From contig DOMY01000037.1 in assembly GCA_003509785.1 (NCBI GenBank), positions 7,610-21,887 of the forward strand: a DNA stretch of 14,278 nucleotides. Direction: 5' to 3'. This DNA comes from Gemmobacter sp. (GTDB lineage Bacteria; Pseudomonadota; Alphaproteobacteria; Rhodobacterales; Rhodobacteraceae). Below, in pieces: positions 1 to 5,992 of this stretch; within the stretch, counting starts at the first letter, position 1; each line of letters begins with the position of its first letter. The notes beneath the pieces were generated by a model. The model saw nothing but the letters and a program-made list of their open reading frames with translations, did not search any database and had not been told where the DNA came from. Made by a program: the position numbers and the translations under genes.

Positions 1-334
1 CCTCAGCCGAGGCTTCGGCGGATTTGGTGGCCGCGACCCGCTCCACCAGTGCCCGGGTGGTGGCCTGCTGCTGCTGGGCAAGCTCGCGCTCCACCGCGAT
101 CACCGGCGTCAGGCTGTCAGCCAGCGCCCGATTGGCGCGCGCCGCCTGTTCGGCCATTTCGCGGCGCAGGGCGGCAGCCGGATCGGCCGATGATGGTACG
201 GCGGCCTGCGGGACGGTCGCTGCCGCGCCAGTCTCGCGCCGCAATTCGCGCAGGGCTTCCGCAGCCCGCCGCGACTCCGTCACGACGCTGGAAGCATCTG
301 CCGTGACGATCAGGGCGGCGCGCATATCGGTCAT
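1..334 (-). CDS. Tail tape measure protein, N-terminal part (continues beyond window)
   Basis: The 111 visible codons start at ATG 334, preceded by AGGAG at a 6-base spacing. The start overlaps the chaperone TGA by four bases (ATGA). The sequence reads MTDMRAALIVTADASSVVTE, then alanine/arginine/glutamate-rich helix (SRRAAEALRELRRETGA, REMAEQAARANRALADSL, ERELAQQQQATTRALVERV) and is open to the window edge. An N-terminal 'L.ADAS.V......A..AL' pattern followed by long helices is typical of tape measure proteins, which set tail length and pass through the tail tube. Its place directly after the G/GT chaperones is diagnostic. Its real length and C-terminal domains lie outside. Confidence 0.88.
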   Translation of the reverse strand, partial: MTDMRAALIVTADASSVVTESRRAAEALRELRRETGAAATVPQAAVPSSADPAAALRREMAEQAARANRALADSLTPVIAVERELAQQQQATTRALVERVAATKSAEASAE

Positions 335-660
335 TGTCTGCTCCTCATGGTTTTCAGGGCCTCGCGTTCGATGATCGCCAGACCCTCGAAGAGGTGCGGT
401 CCGGGCGTGATCCCCAGCCAGCGGGCGGTGACATCCACCGCCATCATGTCCAGGGCGACGGGGCGCGATCCGCCCAGGCCGTGCGGCACCATGCGCCACT
501 GGCCAGTTACTGCGAGGGCCAGCTGGATCGTCGGGCGCTCGCTGACCGGCAGCACGATGGTCACATCGTCAGCGCCGGTCATGCTGCGGGCGATGCGGGT
601 GGCTTCGGCCCGGTCGGCGCCGGTATCGGCCATCACATCCTCGATCAGCGCCTCTGACAC
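331..660 (-). CDS. Tail assembly chaperone, downstream frame (lambda T-like), made as -1 frameshift fusion
   Basis: A 109-aa frame reading from GTG at 660, but open without a stop back to the slippery site at 699. It is in exactly the -1 frame relative to the upstream chaperone. The GTG has no ribosome site, so it is most likely translated only as the C-terminal half of the fusion spanning 331-1034. It contains a helical start (SEALIEDVMADTGADRAEAT) and a more beta-rich centre (DDVTIVLPVSERPTIQLAL). In lambda the corresponding GT product binds the tape measure. Its TGA overlaps the tape measure ATG by four bases, and its last codons hold that gene's AGGAG ribosome site. Confidence 0.75.
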   Translation of the reverse strand: MSEALIEDVMADTGADRAEATRIARSMTGADDVTIVLPVSERPTIQLALAVTGQWRMVPHGLGGSRPVALDMMAVDVTARWLGITPGPHLFEGLAIIEREALKTMRSRQ

Positions 661-662
661 CG

Positions 663-705
663 CCGCGCCGCCCCAGAGGGCCTGCGCGGCGCGGGTCAGT
701 TTTTT
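663..705 (-). promoter_or_regulatory. Programmed -1 frameshift signal: A AAA AAC plus downstream stem-loop
   Basis: On the minus strand the heptamer A AAA AAC (705-699) lies in the X XXY YYZ phase of the upstream chaperone frame and is followed by its TGA (698-696). Four bases after the heptamer a 9-bp GC stem begins: CCGCGCCGC (694-686), a 14-base loop, then GCGGCGCGG (671-663). Slippery heptamer, spacer and stem are the standard elements of bacterial phage frameshifting in tail chaperone genes. Confidence 0.85.
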
Positions 706-1034
706 TCGCGCACGCCCACCAGCGCCTCGAACATTGCCATATCCACCGCCATGCGGATCGGGCGCTGGCGCAGCAGATTGTCGCGGGCGGCATCGGAATA
801 GGGCAACTCGCCACCACCCTGCACCTCGATGCCGCGCCAGCCCACCAGATAGCGCGCCAGTCGGGCGCGGGCGGCGTCGAGCATCGCGGGCGTATCCTCG
901 CCCGTGACCTTTTCGAAGATCTCCTTTTCATCATCCGGGGCGCGGAAGATGCCGGTGAATTCCTTCACCTCTCCCCCCGGAAAATGCACCTTCACGGGCC
1001 ATTCAAAGGTGTAGTTGGCGTCGAAAACGAACAT
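696..1034 (-). CDS. Tail assembly chaperone, upstream frame (lambda G-like)
   Basis: A 112-aa acidic protein: beta-rich start MFVFDANYTFEWPVKVHFPG, then a helical body (EDTPAMLDAARARLARYLVG). Proteins in this position, between tail tube and tape measure, keep the tape measure soluble and guide tube assembly. Its last codons are GAA-AAA-AAC-TGA, a slippery A AAA AAC heptamer followed at once by the stop. Slipping back by one base here continues into the frame that ends at 331, giving a fusion of about 234 aa. The ATG has AGGAG 7 bases upstream (ACAGGAGCTGACCC-ATG). Function is assigned from position and from the frameshift signal; I cannot name the exact chaperone family. Confidence 0.8.
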   Translation of the reverse strand: MFVFDANYTFEWPVKVHFPGGEVKEFTGIFRAPDDEKEIFEKVTGEDTPAMLDAARARLARYLVGWRGIEVQGGGELPYSDAARDNLLRQRPIRMAVDMAMFEALVGVREKN

Positions 1035-1048
1035 GGGTCAGCTCCTGT
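1032..1048 (-). repeat. Copy 1 of a 17-bp translation-initiation repeat
   Basis: The minus-strand sequence ACAGGAGCTGACCCATG, ribosome site plus start codon of the tail chaperone gene, occurs identically at 4046-4062 before the gp35-like gene. Confidence 0.8.
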
Positions 1049-1271
1049 GTTTGGGTGCCTGAGCTTCGGGATTGCAGACGGGGCAAGGATGGCCCCGCCG
1101 GTTTTCGGTGATGGTCCAGCTGTCGCTGATCCATCCGGTGTCATGCCCGCAGGTGGCGCATTCAAAGCGGATGCCCTTGGCCCCGCCCGGCAGATGGCCC
1201 GCATCCGCGACATGCATGCGGATCATCGGCAGGCGACGTGGCAGCGCGCCGGGCGGAAACAGGCCCGGCAT
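1038..1271 (-). CDS. Small zinc-ribbon protein in tail cluster, unknown function
   Basis: A 77-aa protein. The C-terminal half has two Cys pairs, CATC (residues 38-41) and CPVC (63-66), separated by a Trp-rich stretch GWISDSWTITENRRG, so a zinc ribbon is likely. The N-terminal ~30 residues are proline/arginine rich. ATG 1271 lies three bases after the tail tube stop; a second ATG at 1226 (MIRMHVADAGHL) would keep the whole ribbon and cannot be excluded, since neither has a clear ribosome site. It is unlike the ribbon protein at 11912-12124 apart from the Cys pairs. It contains the AGGAG ribosome site for the chaperone gene in its last codons. Confidence 0.7.
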   Translation of the reverse strand: MPGLFPPGALPRRLPMIRMHVADAGHLPGGAKGIRFECATCGHDTGWISDSWTITENRRGHPCPVCNPEAQAPKHRS

Positions 1272-1274
1272 GGC

Positions 1275-2201
1275 TTACTGCCAGCGCATCTCGATCTCGT
1301 CATTGCCCGCATCGGGCAGGAAGACGAGGTCGAGGTTGATCCCGAGGTCGCCGTCGATATCCTGCTCGCCCGCCCATTTGATCTGCACCTTGGGGCAAGA
1401 GATGGCCAGGGTGGCTGCCGCGAGGGTGCCCAGCGTGAAGACCAGCGGTTCGGTGACGCCATTGCGGATCTGGGTCAGCAGATCCTTTGTGGCGAGGGCG
1501 GGCCATTTGACAGTCATGCGGCCGGTGAACCGGCGCGGCCCCAGCGTGGTGCCCTCGCAGTTCATGTATTTGTCGACCATGGGGCTGCGGCCATCGGTGA
1601 AGTTGAAGCTGCGGCAGCAGAGCTTGGTGCCACCCAGCGTGAAGGCGAACATGTTCTCCGGGGTGCAGTCCAGTGCCCGGGGCCAGCCGGTGAAGCTATG
1701 CGCCTCGGCCACATAAGCCACCGGCGCCACATAACGACCGCGCCGGTTGAAGCGGAAGAACGGCTTGCGGTTCACCTCGGCCGTGAAGGACAGGCTGCCC
1801 CGGACACCCGACACGATCTGCTGCAGAGACCCGTTTTTCATCATCATGGTGCAGGCCGGAATGAGGGTGGCCGGGTCCATCGGTGTGAAGACCGTATCCG
1901 TTTCATCGGCCACCATGTCCCAGCCCGAGGAGCGGATCAGGTGGGCATATGCCGGGGGCTGGCCCGCAGCGGCGGGTGGCGCAGCCTCGATGTCATATTC
2001 TGCGCCGGCATGGATGTTGTGCAGATCCTCGCCCTGTGCGCCTTCGCGGCCCATCACGAAATCCTGCTGCTGATAGTCGGCCTCCAGGTTGCGGAATGTG
2101 ACATTGCGCGCCAGCAGGGCGTCGGCGGCGGCTGTTGCCACGGCAGTCCCGGGGGTGATTTCGATCTTTTCGCGGATCAGGCGCTGGGGCCAGGTGGCCA
2201 T
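1275..2201 (-). CDS. Phage tail tube protein (siphovirus type)
   Basis: A 308-aa, beta-rich protein. It lies right after the tail terminator and before the chaperone/tape measure cluster, which is the place of the major tail tube gene. Typical tube-like elements are the N-terminal LIREKIEITPGTAVA, the repeated beta hairpins GSLSFTAEV and RRFTGRMTVKW, and a C-terminal KVQIKWAGEQDIDGDLGI. There is no sheath gene (Mu gpL-like) before it, so the tail is probably non-contractile. Six cysteines (residues 117, 179, 195, 196, 215, 269) are many for a tube protein. The ATG has AAAGGA 7 bases before it. Family membership is judged from position and build rather than a signature motif. Confidence 0.8.
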   Translation of the reverse strand: MATWPQRLIREKIEITPGTAVATAAADALLARNVTFRNLEADYQQQDFVMGREGAQGEDLHNIHAGAEYDIEAAPPAAAGQPPAYAHLIRSSGWDMVADETDTVFTPMDPATLIPACTMMMKNGSLQQIVSGVRGSLSFTAEVNRKPFFRFNRRGRYVAPVAYVAEAHSFTGWPRALDCTPENMFAFTLGGTKLCCRSFNFTDGRSPMVDKYMNCEGTTLGPRRFTGRMTVKWPALATKDLLTQIRNGVTEPLVFTLGTLAAATLAISCPKVQIKWAGEQDIDGDLGINLDLVFLPDAGNDEIEMRWQ

Positions 2202-2212
2202 GGGAAATCCTT

Positions 2213-2659
2213 TCAGCTGATCTGGATGCGCCGTTCAAAGCGCAGCGTGAATTCGTCCTGCCAGAACAGACCGCCCTGGCTGTCGATGCCCGATTGGAGG
2301 GCGCCCCGGGCAAAGCGGAAGGCCTGCCCGCCTGGTTCGGGGATGAAGCGGCAGAGGCTCAGCAGCACCGCTTCGCGGATGCCCGCCAGATCCTCGGTCG
2401 CGCGGGTGCCGCTGCGATCGGCAATGTCGCGGACCGCCATGATGACCGCCACGCGGGCGGTGATCGCCTGCTCGATCAGATCCTCGCTGGCATAGCGGTT
2501 CTCGCCCGCCTGCTCGCCCAGCAGGATCACGAAGGCCGAAGGAAAGCGCAGCGTCTCCCGCCGCACCGCCCCGAAATCCCGCGCAAGGCCGACCGAGACG
2601 AAAGCAGGAACGGTGGCCTTCAGGCGGTCGCGCACAAGGGTGGTGTCCAGCTGCAGCAT
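2213..2659 (-). CDS. Tail terminator-like protein (Mu gp37/DUF1834-like)
   Basis: A 148-aa alpha/beta protein. It begins MLQLDTTLVRDRLKATVP, contains SAFVILLGEQAGENRY, a strand pair ITARVAVIMAVRDIADR, the helix GTRATEDLAGIREAVLLSL and a final WQDEFTLRFERRIQIS. This is the layout of Gp37/tail terminator proteins, which cap the tail tube at the head end and stop its growth. The assignment to the broad gp37-like group is good; the exact subfamily is less sure. It starts on the gpG-like stop (TGATG), and the tail tube gene follows after 11 bases. Confidence 0.8.
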   Translation of the reverse strand: MLQLDTTLVRDRLKATVPAFVSVGLARDFGAVRRETLRFPSAFVILLGEQAGENRYASEDLIEQAITARVAVIMAVRDIADRSGTRATEDLAGIREAVLLSLCRFIPEPGGQAFRFARGALQSGIDSQGGLFWQDEFTLRFERRIQIS

Positions 2660-3165
2660 CAGCGGTCCCCGCCCAACAGCCCGTTGAAATGCACGAGCGT
2701 CACATCCTCGATCTGCGCCCGCTCTTCTTCGGAGATCCCCAGATAGGGCCGCGCCGGGATGGTGACCGATCCGACCACCACCTGTTCGCCATTGGCCAGC
2801 GTGAAGGATAAAGCATTGCCGTTCTTGGCCGTGATGGTGGCACCGGTCTGATGGACGCCTGCATAGATCATGTTCGACCCGACCTTGACGTGATCCGGGG
2901 CGGCCTCGCTGGAGATCGACGCCATCAGTCGCCCACTGTCATGCAGCGTCGGGCCGCCAACCTCTTTGGCCCGCATGCTCTTGGGCCATGCCACGCCATC
3001 CGGGCTGACGTTGGTGACACCGATGCGCTCCCGGGCGCCGTTGATCAGCACTGATCCGATGCTGTCCATCAGATCAGTCATATCCCCGGCCGCTGTGGCT
3101 GCCCGGTCAAATCCCTCAGGCAAACCGAAATCTGCAAAGCTGACCGCCAGCTGCACCCCGGTCAT
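2659..3165 (-). CDS. Phage virion morphogenesis protein (Mu gpG-like, tail completion)
   Basis: A 168-aa protein of the phage virion morphogenesis/tail completion family (Pfam Phage_tail_S type). Diagnostic parts are the PDGVAWPKSMRAKEVGG block, TLHDSGRLMASIS, VGSNMIYAGVHQTGATI and the proline-containing end IPARPYLGISEEE. Such proteins help join tails to filled heads. In Mu the gene (G) lies next to F and upstream of the protease; here it has the position between gp36-like and gp37-like genes, as in siphovirus connector clusters. The stop overlaps the next ATG by one base. Confidence 0.9.
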   Translation of the reverse strand: MTGVQLAVSFADFGLPEGFDRAATAAGDMTDLMDSIGSVLINGARERIGVTNVSPDGVAWPKSMRAKEVGGPTLHDSGRLMASISSEAAPDHVKVGSNMIYAGVHQTGATITAKNGNALSFTLANGEQVVVGSVTIPARPYLGISEEERAQIEDVTLVHFNGLLGGDR

Positions 3166-3166
3166 C

Positions 3167-3592
3167 TCAGAACCCCCGCAGCCGGTCGCGGGTCATCTGC
3201 CGCTCCACGCCGTCCGTCATCGCCACGCCGGGCGAGGTCAGCTCGGCCGGGCCGTCATCATCCCCGATGGCTGTCTCGCCCTTGGCGATGCTTTTCAGGG
3301 TGGCGATGGCATCACCGCGCAGCCGCTGATAGGCGGTCATGTCATGGCCGAGGTTGACGTAGAGCCGGTGCATCGCCAGATCGCGGCAGATCACCGTCAG
3401 GATATGCGGCGGGCTGGCCAGCGGCAGCGCCACCACTTTGGCGATATAGCTGTCGATCTCCGCCGAGGCATCATCCAGCGCCTGCGACAGCCGCTCATCC
3501 GCCGTGATTGCAAAGCCCTCGAAATCCGTCAGCAGCTGCAGATCGCTGGCCGGGATACCCGCCTTCAGCTGGGCCACACTCGCATAGGGCAT
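3167..3592 (-). CDS. DUF1320 family head-tail connector protein (Mu gp36-like)
   Basis: A 141-aa, mainly helical protein. The opening MPYASVAQLKAGIPASDLQL, the pattern RLSQALDDASAEIDSYI and the block ILTVICRDLAMHRLY are standard for DUF1320/gp36 proteins. These belong to the connector group that joins the portal vertex to the tail. The C-terminal part (GPAELTSPGVAM) is the usual flexible end with the family's final residues (RQMTRDRLRGF) conserved. It lies between the gp35-like gene and the gpG-like gene, with a one-base gap to the latter. Confidence 0.9.
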   Translation of the reverse strand: MPYASVAQLKAGIPASDLQLLTDFEGFAITADERLSQALDDASAEIDSYIAKVVALPLASPPHILTVICRDLAMHRLYVNLGHDMTAYQRLRGDAIATLKSIAKGETAIGDDDGPAELTSPGVAMTDGVERQMTRDRLRGF

Positions 3593-3595
3593 GGC

Positions 3596-4048
3596 TCAGC
3601 CCAGTTTGACAGTAAACTGCGGATCACCCTGCAGCTGCGCCAGTTCAAAGGGATGCAGATCATCCGCAGGCAGGATCGTCTCGCCCTGCGGCCAGCGGCG
3701 CCCGGCACGACGGCGCCCACCGTCGCGGTGGCAGATCACGGTCACAATGGGCTGGGTGACAAAATTGACCGCGGTCGCTTCAGGGATGACGGGCAGTGGG
3801 GTCGCCGGGTCGATGGCAGCAATGGCCTCCAGCAGGGTGACCTCATCCGCCTCGATCACAGGGGCGCCCGCAACGTCTTCGCCCGCATCATGGGGTGCGG
3901 CAGAGGTGTCACCCTCTGCCGCTGGTGCCGCCGCCTGCTCTTGCGGATCGGCCATCGGTGCCTCGGCCTGTTCGGGCTGTGCGCCCTCGAGGCTGTCTTT
4001 GGCACCCAGGGTATTCTGGTTTTCCGAAGTTTTCGGCTTCCGGGTCAT
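3596..4048 (-). CDS. Mu gp35-like protein (HI1506-type C-terminal domain)
   Basis: A 150-aa protein in two parts. Residues 1-95 are low-complexity and acidic (Ala, Glu, Asp, Pro, Gln), probably disordered. The C-terminal ~50 residues are ordered, with VICHRDGGRRRAGRRWPQGE and DDLHPFELAQLQGDPQFTVK. This matches the short domain of FluMu gp35/HI1506-type proteins located between the major head and gp36 genes of Mu-like phages. The function is not established; the position suggests a head or connector role. Its ribosome site AGGAGCTGACCC-ATG is an exact copy of that of the tail chaperone gene. The stop lies three bases before the gp36-like start. Confidence 0.8.
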   Translation of the reverse strand: MTRKPKTSENQNTLGAKDSLEGAQPEQAEAPMADPQEQAAAPAAEGDTSAAPHDAGEDVAGAPVIEADEVTLLEAIAAIDPATPLPVIPEATAVNFVTQPIVTVICHRDGGRRRAGRRWPQGETILPADDLHPFELAQLQGDPQFTVKLG

Positions 4049-4062
4049 GGGTCAGCTCCTGT
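4046..4062 (-). repeat. Copy 2 of a 17-bp translation-initiation repeat
   Basis: Identical to 1032-1048, at the start of the gp35-like gene. The similarity does not extend into the coding regions, where the two proteins are unrelated. Confidence 0.8.
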
Positions 4063-4107
4063 CGGTTTATCGTCGGGGGCGGCGCACCGCCCCCTCGGGA
4101 AACCGAC
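4061..4107 (-). promoter_or_regulatory. Two-tier hairpin between major head and gp35-like genes
   Basis: An outer 8-bp stem GTCGGTTT/AAACCGAC (4061-4068 with 4100-4107) encloses an inner 8-bp GC stem GGGGGCGG/CCGCCCCC (4075-4082 with 4087-4094, loop of four). There is no T-run after it on the minus strand, so it is not a typical terminator. The 3' arm directly abuts the AGGAG ribosome site of the gp35-like gene. It could protect the capsid mRNA 3' end, cause partial termination, or limit gp35 translation. Confidence 0.65.
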
Positions 4108-4122
4108 CGCCGCTTGGGACGG

Positions 4123-5019
4123 TCAGAGGGTCAGGCGGCCTTCGACATGGAGGTTCGCCGTGTTGCGCCAGGTATTGGTGGCACCCGCAGCATCCCGCTC
4201 GTTGAGCAGGATCTCGCGGGCGACCCCCTCCAGCGCAGGCGGTACGACCAGCAGCTTCGGCTTGAGGTTCAGCTTGCGCCCCTTGTGGCCGCGCATCTCC
4301 ATCATCGCGGCCCGGGCAGCGGCGTAGTTCGCGGCGTTCAGCGTCTGGCGCGAGGCATAGATCAACTGCCAGGCCCCGAAGCCGGTGGCGCAGCGGCGCT
4401 TGGCGCCCCAGACGAATTCGTCCTGGAAGAACACGTTATCGTCGGTCAGGTTGGTCTTGGGCGTGATCTTCGCGGCCTCGCGGTCCTGGAAGATCATCGG
4501 CTTGATCGAACGGCTGTCGTCGATCAGATACCAGGCCGCGCCCGATCCGCCGCCAAAGTTCGACACCGACACTTCGACGCCCGCCTCGTTCTCGACCGGG
4601 TGATCGGTGTCGAAGAAAAACTGGCCATCGTAATGGGTGGTGGCGAAGCCCTTTTCCAGCTGCTCCCATACCAGGTCATCCGGCAGTTCAGCCGCCACCT
4701 GGCCCATGTCGGAGACCAGCGGGGTATAGATGCCATACTGATCGTCCGAAATGTCATCAACCGGGACCGAGACCGTCTTTTCGAACTTGCGGTTGGTGAT
4801 GACGAAGCCGTCAGTTTCCAGCCGTTCGACATAGCGTTCACCGATCCATTCCCGCATCGGCCCAAGCTCCGACAGCTTGGGATAGGCCTGATGCCGGGTG
4901 GTGGAATTGACCGTCATCGCGATGCGGCCATAGGTGGTTTCAACGCCCGTCAAACGGGTGTTGAAGGCGGTGGTCATGGCGACGTTCAGGGCTGCCAGGG
5001 AGGCCCGGGTGATATCCAT
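4123..5019 (-). CDS. Major head (capsid) protein, Mu gpT-like
   Basis: A 298-aa protein of the Mu gpT family, the shell protein of the HK97 fold group. Typical features are the start MDITRASLAALNVAMTTAFN, the segment YPKLSELGPMREWIGERYVE, NRKFEKTVSVPVDDISDD, FFFDTDHPVE, and the C-terminal LVVPPALEGVAREIL. Length is that of the family. Unlike HK97 gp5, no N-terminal delta-domain is fused, since scaffold is provided by the protease gene. GGAG lies 8 bases before the ATG. A two-tier hairpin follows the stop at 4061-4107. The context protease-scaffold, decoration, gpT and gp35 leaves little doubt. Confidence 0.93.
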   Translation of the reverse strand: MDITRASLAALNVAMTTAFNTRLTGVETTYGRIAMTVNSTTRHQAYPKLSELGPMREWIGERYVERLETDGFVITNRKFEKTVSVPVDDISDDQYGIYTPLVSDMGQVAAELPDDLVWEQLEKGFATTHYDGQFFFDTDHPVENEAGVEVSVSNFGGGSGAAWYLIDDSRSIKPMIFQDREAAKITPKTNLTDDNVFFQDEFVWGAKRRCATGFGAWQLIYASRQTLNAANYAAARAAMMEMRGHKGRKLNLKPKLLVVPPALEGVAREILLNERDAAGATNTWRNTANLHVEGRLTL

Positions 5020-5032
5020 TGCGGATCTCCGA

Positions 5033-5434
5033 TCAGAGGATTTCGACCACGACGCCCTCGGGCGTCACGTCCAGGCACTTGCCCGCGACGATGGTGCTGG
5101 TGGCCGACGAGCCCACCGTGTTGTCATCGACCACATAGACACTGGTGCCGATATGGGCGCGGGTGACGGGGTTCGTCGTGTCGTTGGCCATGAGGAACGG
5201 CCCCCGCTCGATATCGACACCGATGGCACCGGCGGCGCCTTCGGTATTGTCGGCCTCAGCCAGCGCGACACCACGGATGCGGGTTGCGGTGGTGATCGCC
5301 TTGATCGCATAGCCCGAGGCGTTCAGCGCCACCATCGACCCGGCGAAGATCCGGGTGGTGGCGGCAACGGGATCGCGGAAGCGGTGGCCGTGGGTCAGGC
5401 GGGTGCGCGGCGCATTTTTCGTCAGAGCGGTCAT
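5033..5434 (-). CDS. Probable capsid decoration/cement protein
   Basis: A 133-aa, mostly beta-strand protein rich in Thr, Ala, Val and Gly. It has a disordered start (MTALTKNAPRTRLTHGHRF), then RIFAGSMVALNASGYAIKA, RIRGVALAEADNT and a C-terminal VTPEGVVVEIL. Short beta-rich proteins of this kind between prohead protease and major head protein are decoration proteins in many phages, resembling the DUF2190 and lambda gpD-like groups; I am not sure of the exact family. A consensus AGGAGG lies about nine bases before its ATG inside the end of the protease gene, which fits a protein needed in high copy number. It is followed by gpT after 13 bases. Confidence 0.7.
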   Translation of the reverse strand: MTALTKNAPRTRLTHGHRFRDPVAATTRIFAGSMVALNASGYAIKAITTATRIRGVALAEADNTEGAAGAIGVDIERGPFLMANDTTNPVTRAHIGTSVYVVDDNTVGSSATSTIVAGKCLDVTPEGVVVEIL

Positions 5435-5437
5435 GGA

Positions 5438-5992
5438 TCAGCCCTCCTGCATCGCGGCGCGCTGTTTGAGGTAATCGGCCTCGCTGACGCCCATGCGCGA
5501 GGCGATCTGCCGCTCCAGCGCATCCAGGCCGTCAGCCGCCGTCTTCACGGGTGGCAGCCTGCCTGCCAGCTGGCGGTCGCCCAAGTTGACCAGCACAGGC
5601 GCGCGATCGACGAAGCGCTGAAAGAAGTCGAAATCCTTGCTGGCCAGTTGCCGGAAATCATCTTCATTGGCGGGGGTGATCTTGCCCGCCGCGCGTCCGG
5701 CATCGATGGCGGTATCGATCCGATCCTTGGTGATCGCGTCCTGCAGCGAGGCCAGCTGGCGCACCACGGCGTCATGGGCCTTCATGGAAACGAACTGGGT
5801 CGGATCGGGCGCCCTTTCGGCCAGCTTGGCGCAGATCTGCCGGGTAACATCGCCGCCGGTCACGCCTGCAGCCGTCATGATCGACGCAAGCTGGGTCTCA
5901 GAGGTGGCCAGCGCCTTGACGCGGGCCACGATGTCGGCGGGCTTGTCGGCGGCAATGCCGAGGGCGCCCGCGATTTCGTCTAGCGGTTCCAT
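5438..5992 (-). CDS. Internal in-frame scaffold protein (Mu Z-like)
   Basis: This is the 184-aa C-terminal part of the protease frame, starting at Met155 (MEPLDEIAGALGIAAD). The sequence before this ATG contains AGAGAGGA ending four bases upstream, a better ribosome site than the one at the full-length start. The break lies right after the last protease-like segment (NTPALPQLRQLASRE). A free scaffold made in excess over the protease fusion is the known plan of Mu I/Z and of lambda C/Nu3. The product is predicted to be helical, acidic in parts, with the terminal segment RQIASRMGVSEADYLKQRA as a candidate capsid-binding end. The internal start is inferred from the sequence and the family precedent. 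Confidence 0.65.
   Translation of the reverse strand: MEPLDEIAGALGIAADKPADIVARVKALATSETQLASIMTAAGVTGGDVTRQICAKLAERAPDPTQFVSMKAHDAVVRQLASLQDAITKDRIDTAIDAGRAAGKITPANEDDFRQLASKDFDFFQRFVDRAPVLVNLGDRQLAGRLPPVKTAADGLDALERQIASRMGVSEADYLKQRAAMQEG

Noticed and set aside
699..706. Run of seven A (minus strand) as an assembly error or a disabling frameshift
   Set aside because: The run forms an in-phase slippery heptamer with a downstream stem in a gene type known for programmed frameshifting, so a designed signal explains it better. Transcriptional slippage remains possible.
984..2495. 503-codon open frame on the plus strand
   Set aside because: It lies antisense to the tail tube, zinc-ribbon and chaperone genes. 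Its translation is low in family-like motifs and rich in His/Gly/Arg, as expected when high-GC codons are read on the opposite strand.
2966..5166. Long plus-strand frames (453 and 423 codons)
   Set aside because: They are antisense to the gpG-, gp36-, gp35- and gpT-like genes, whose protein matches are clear. No ribosome sites or recognisable products are present.
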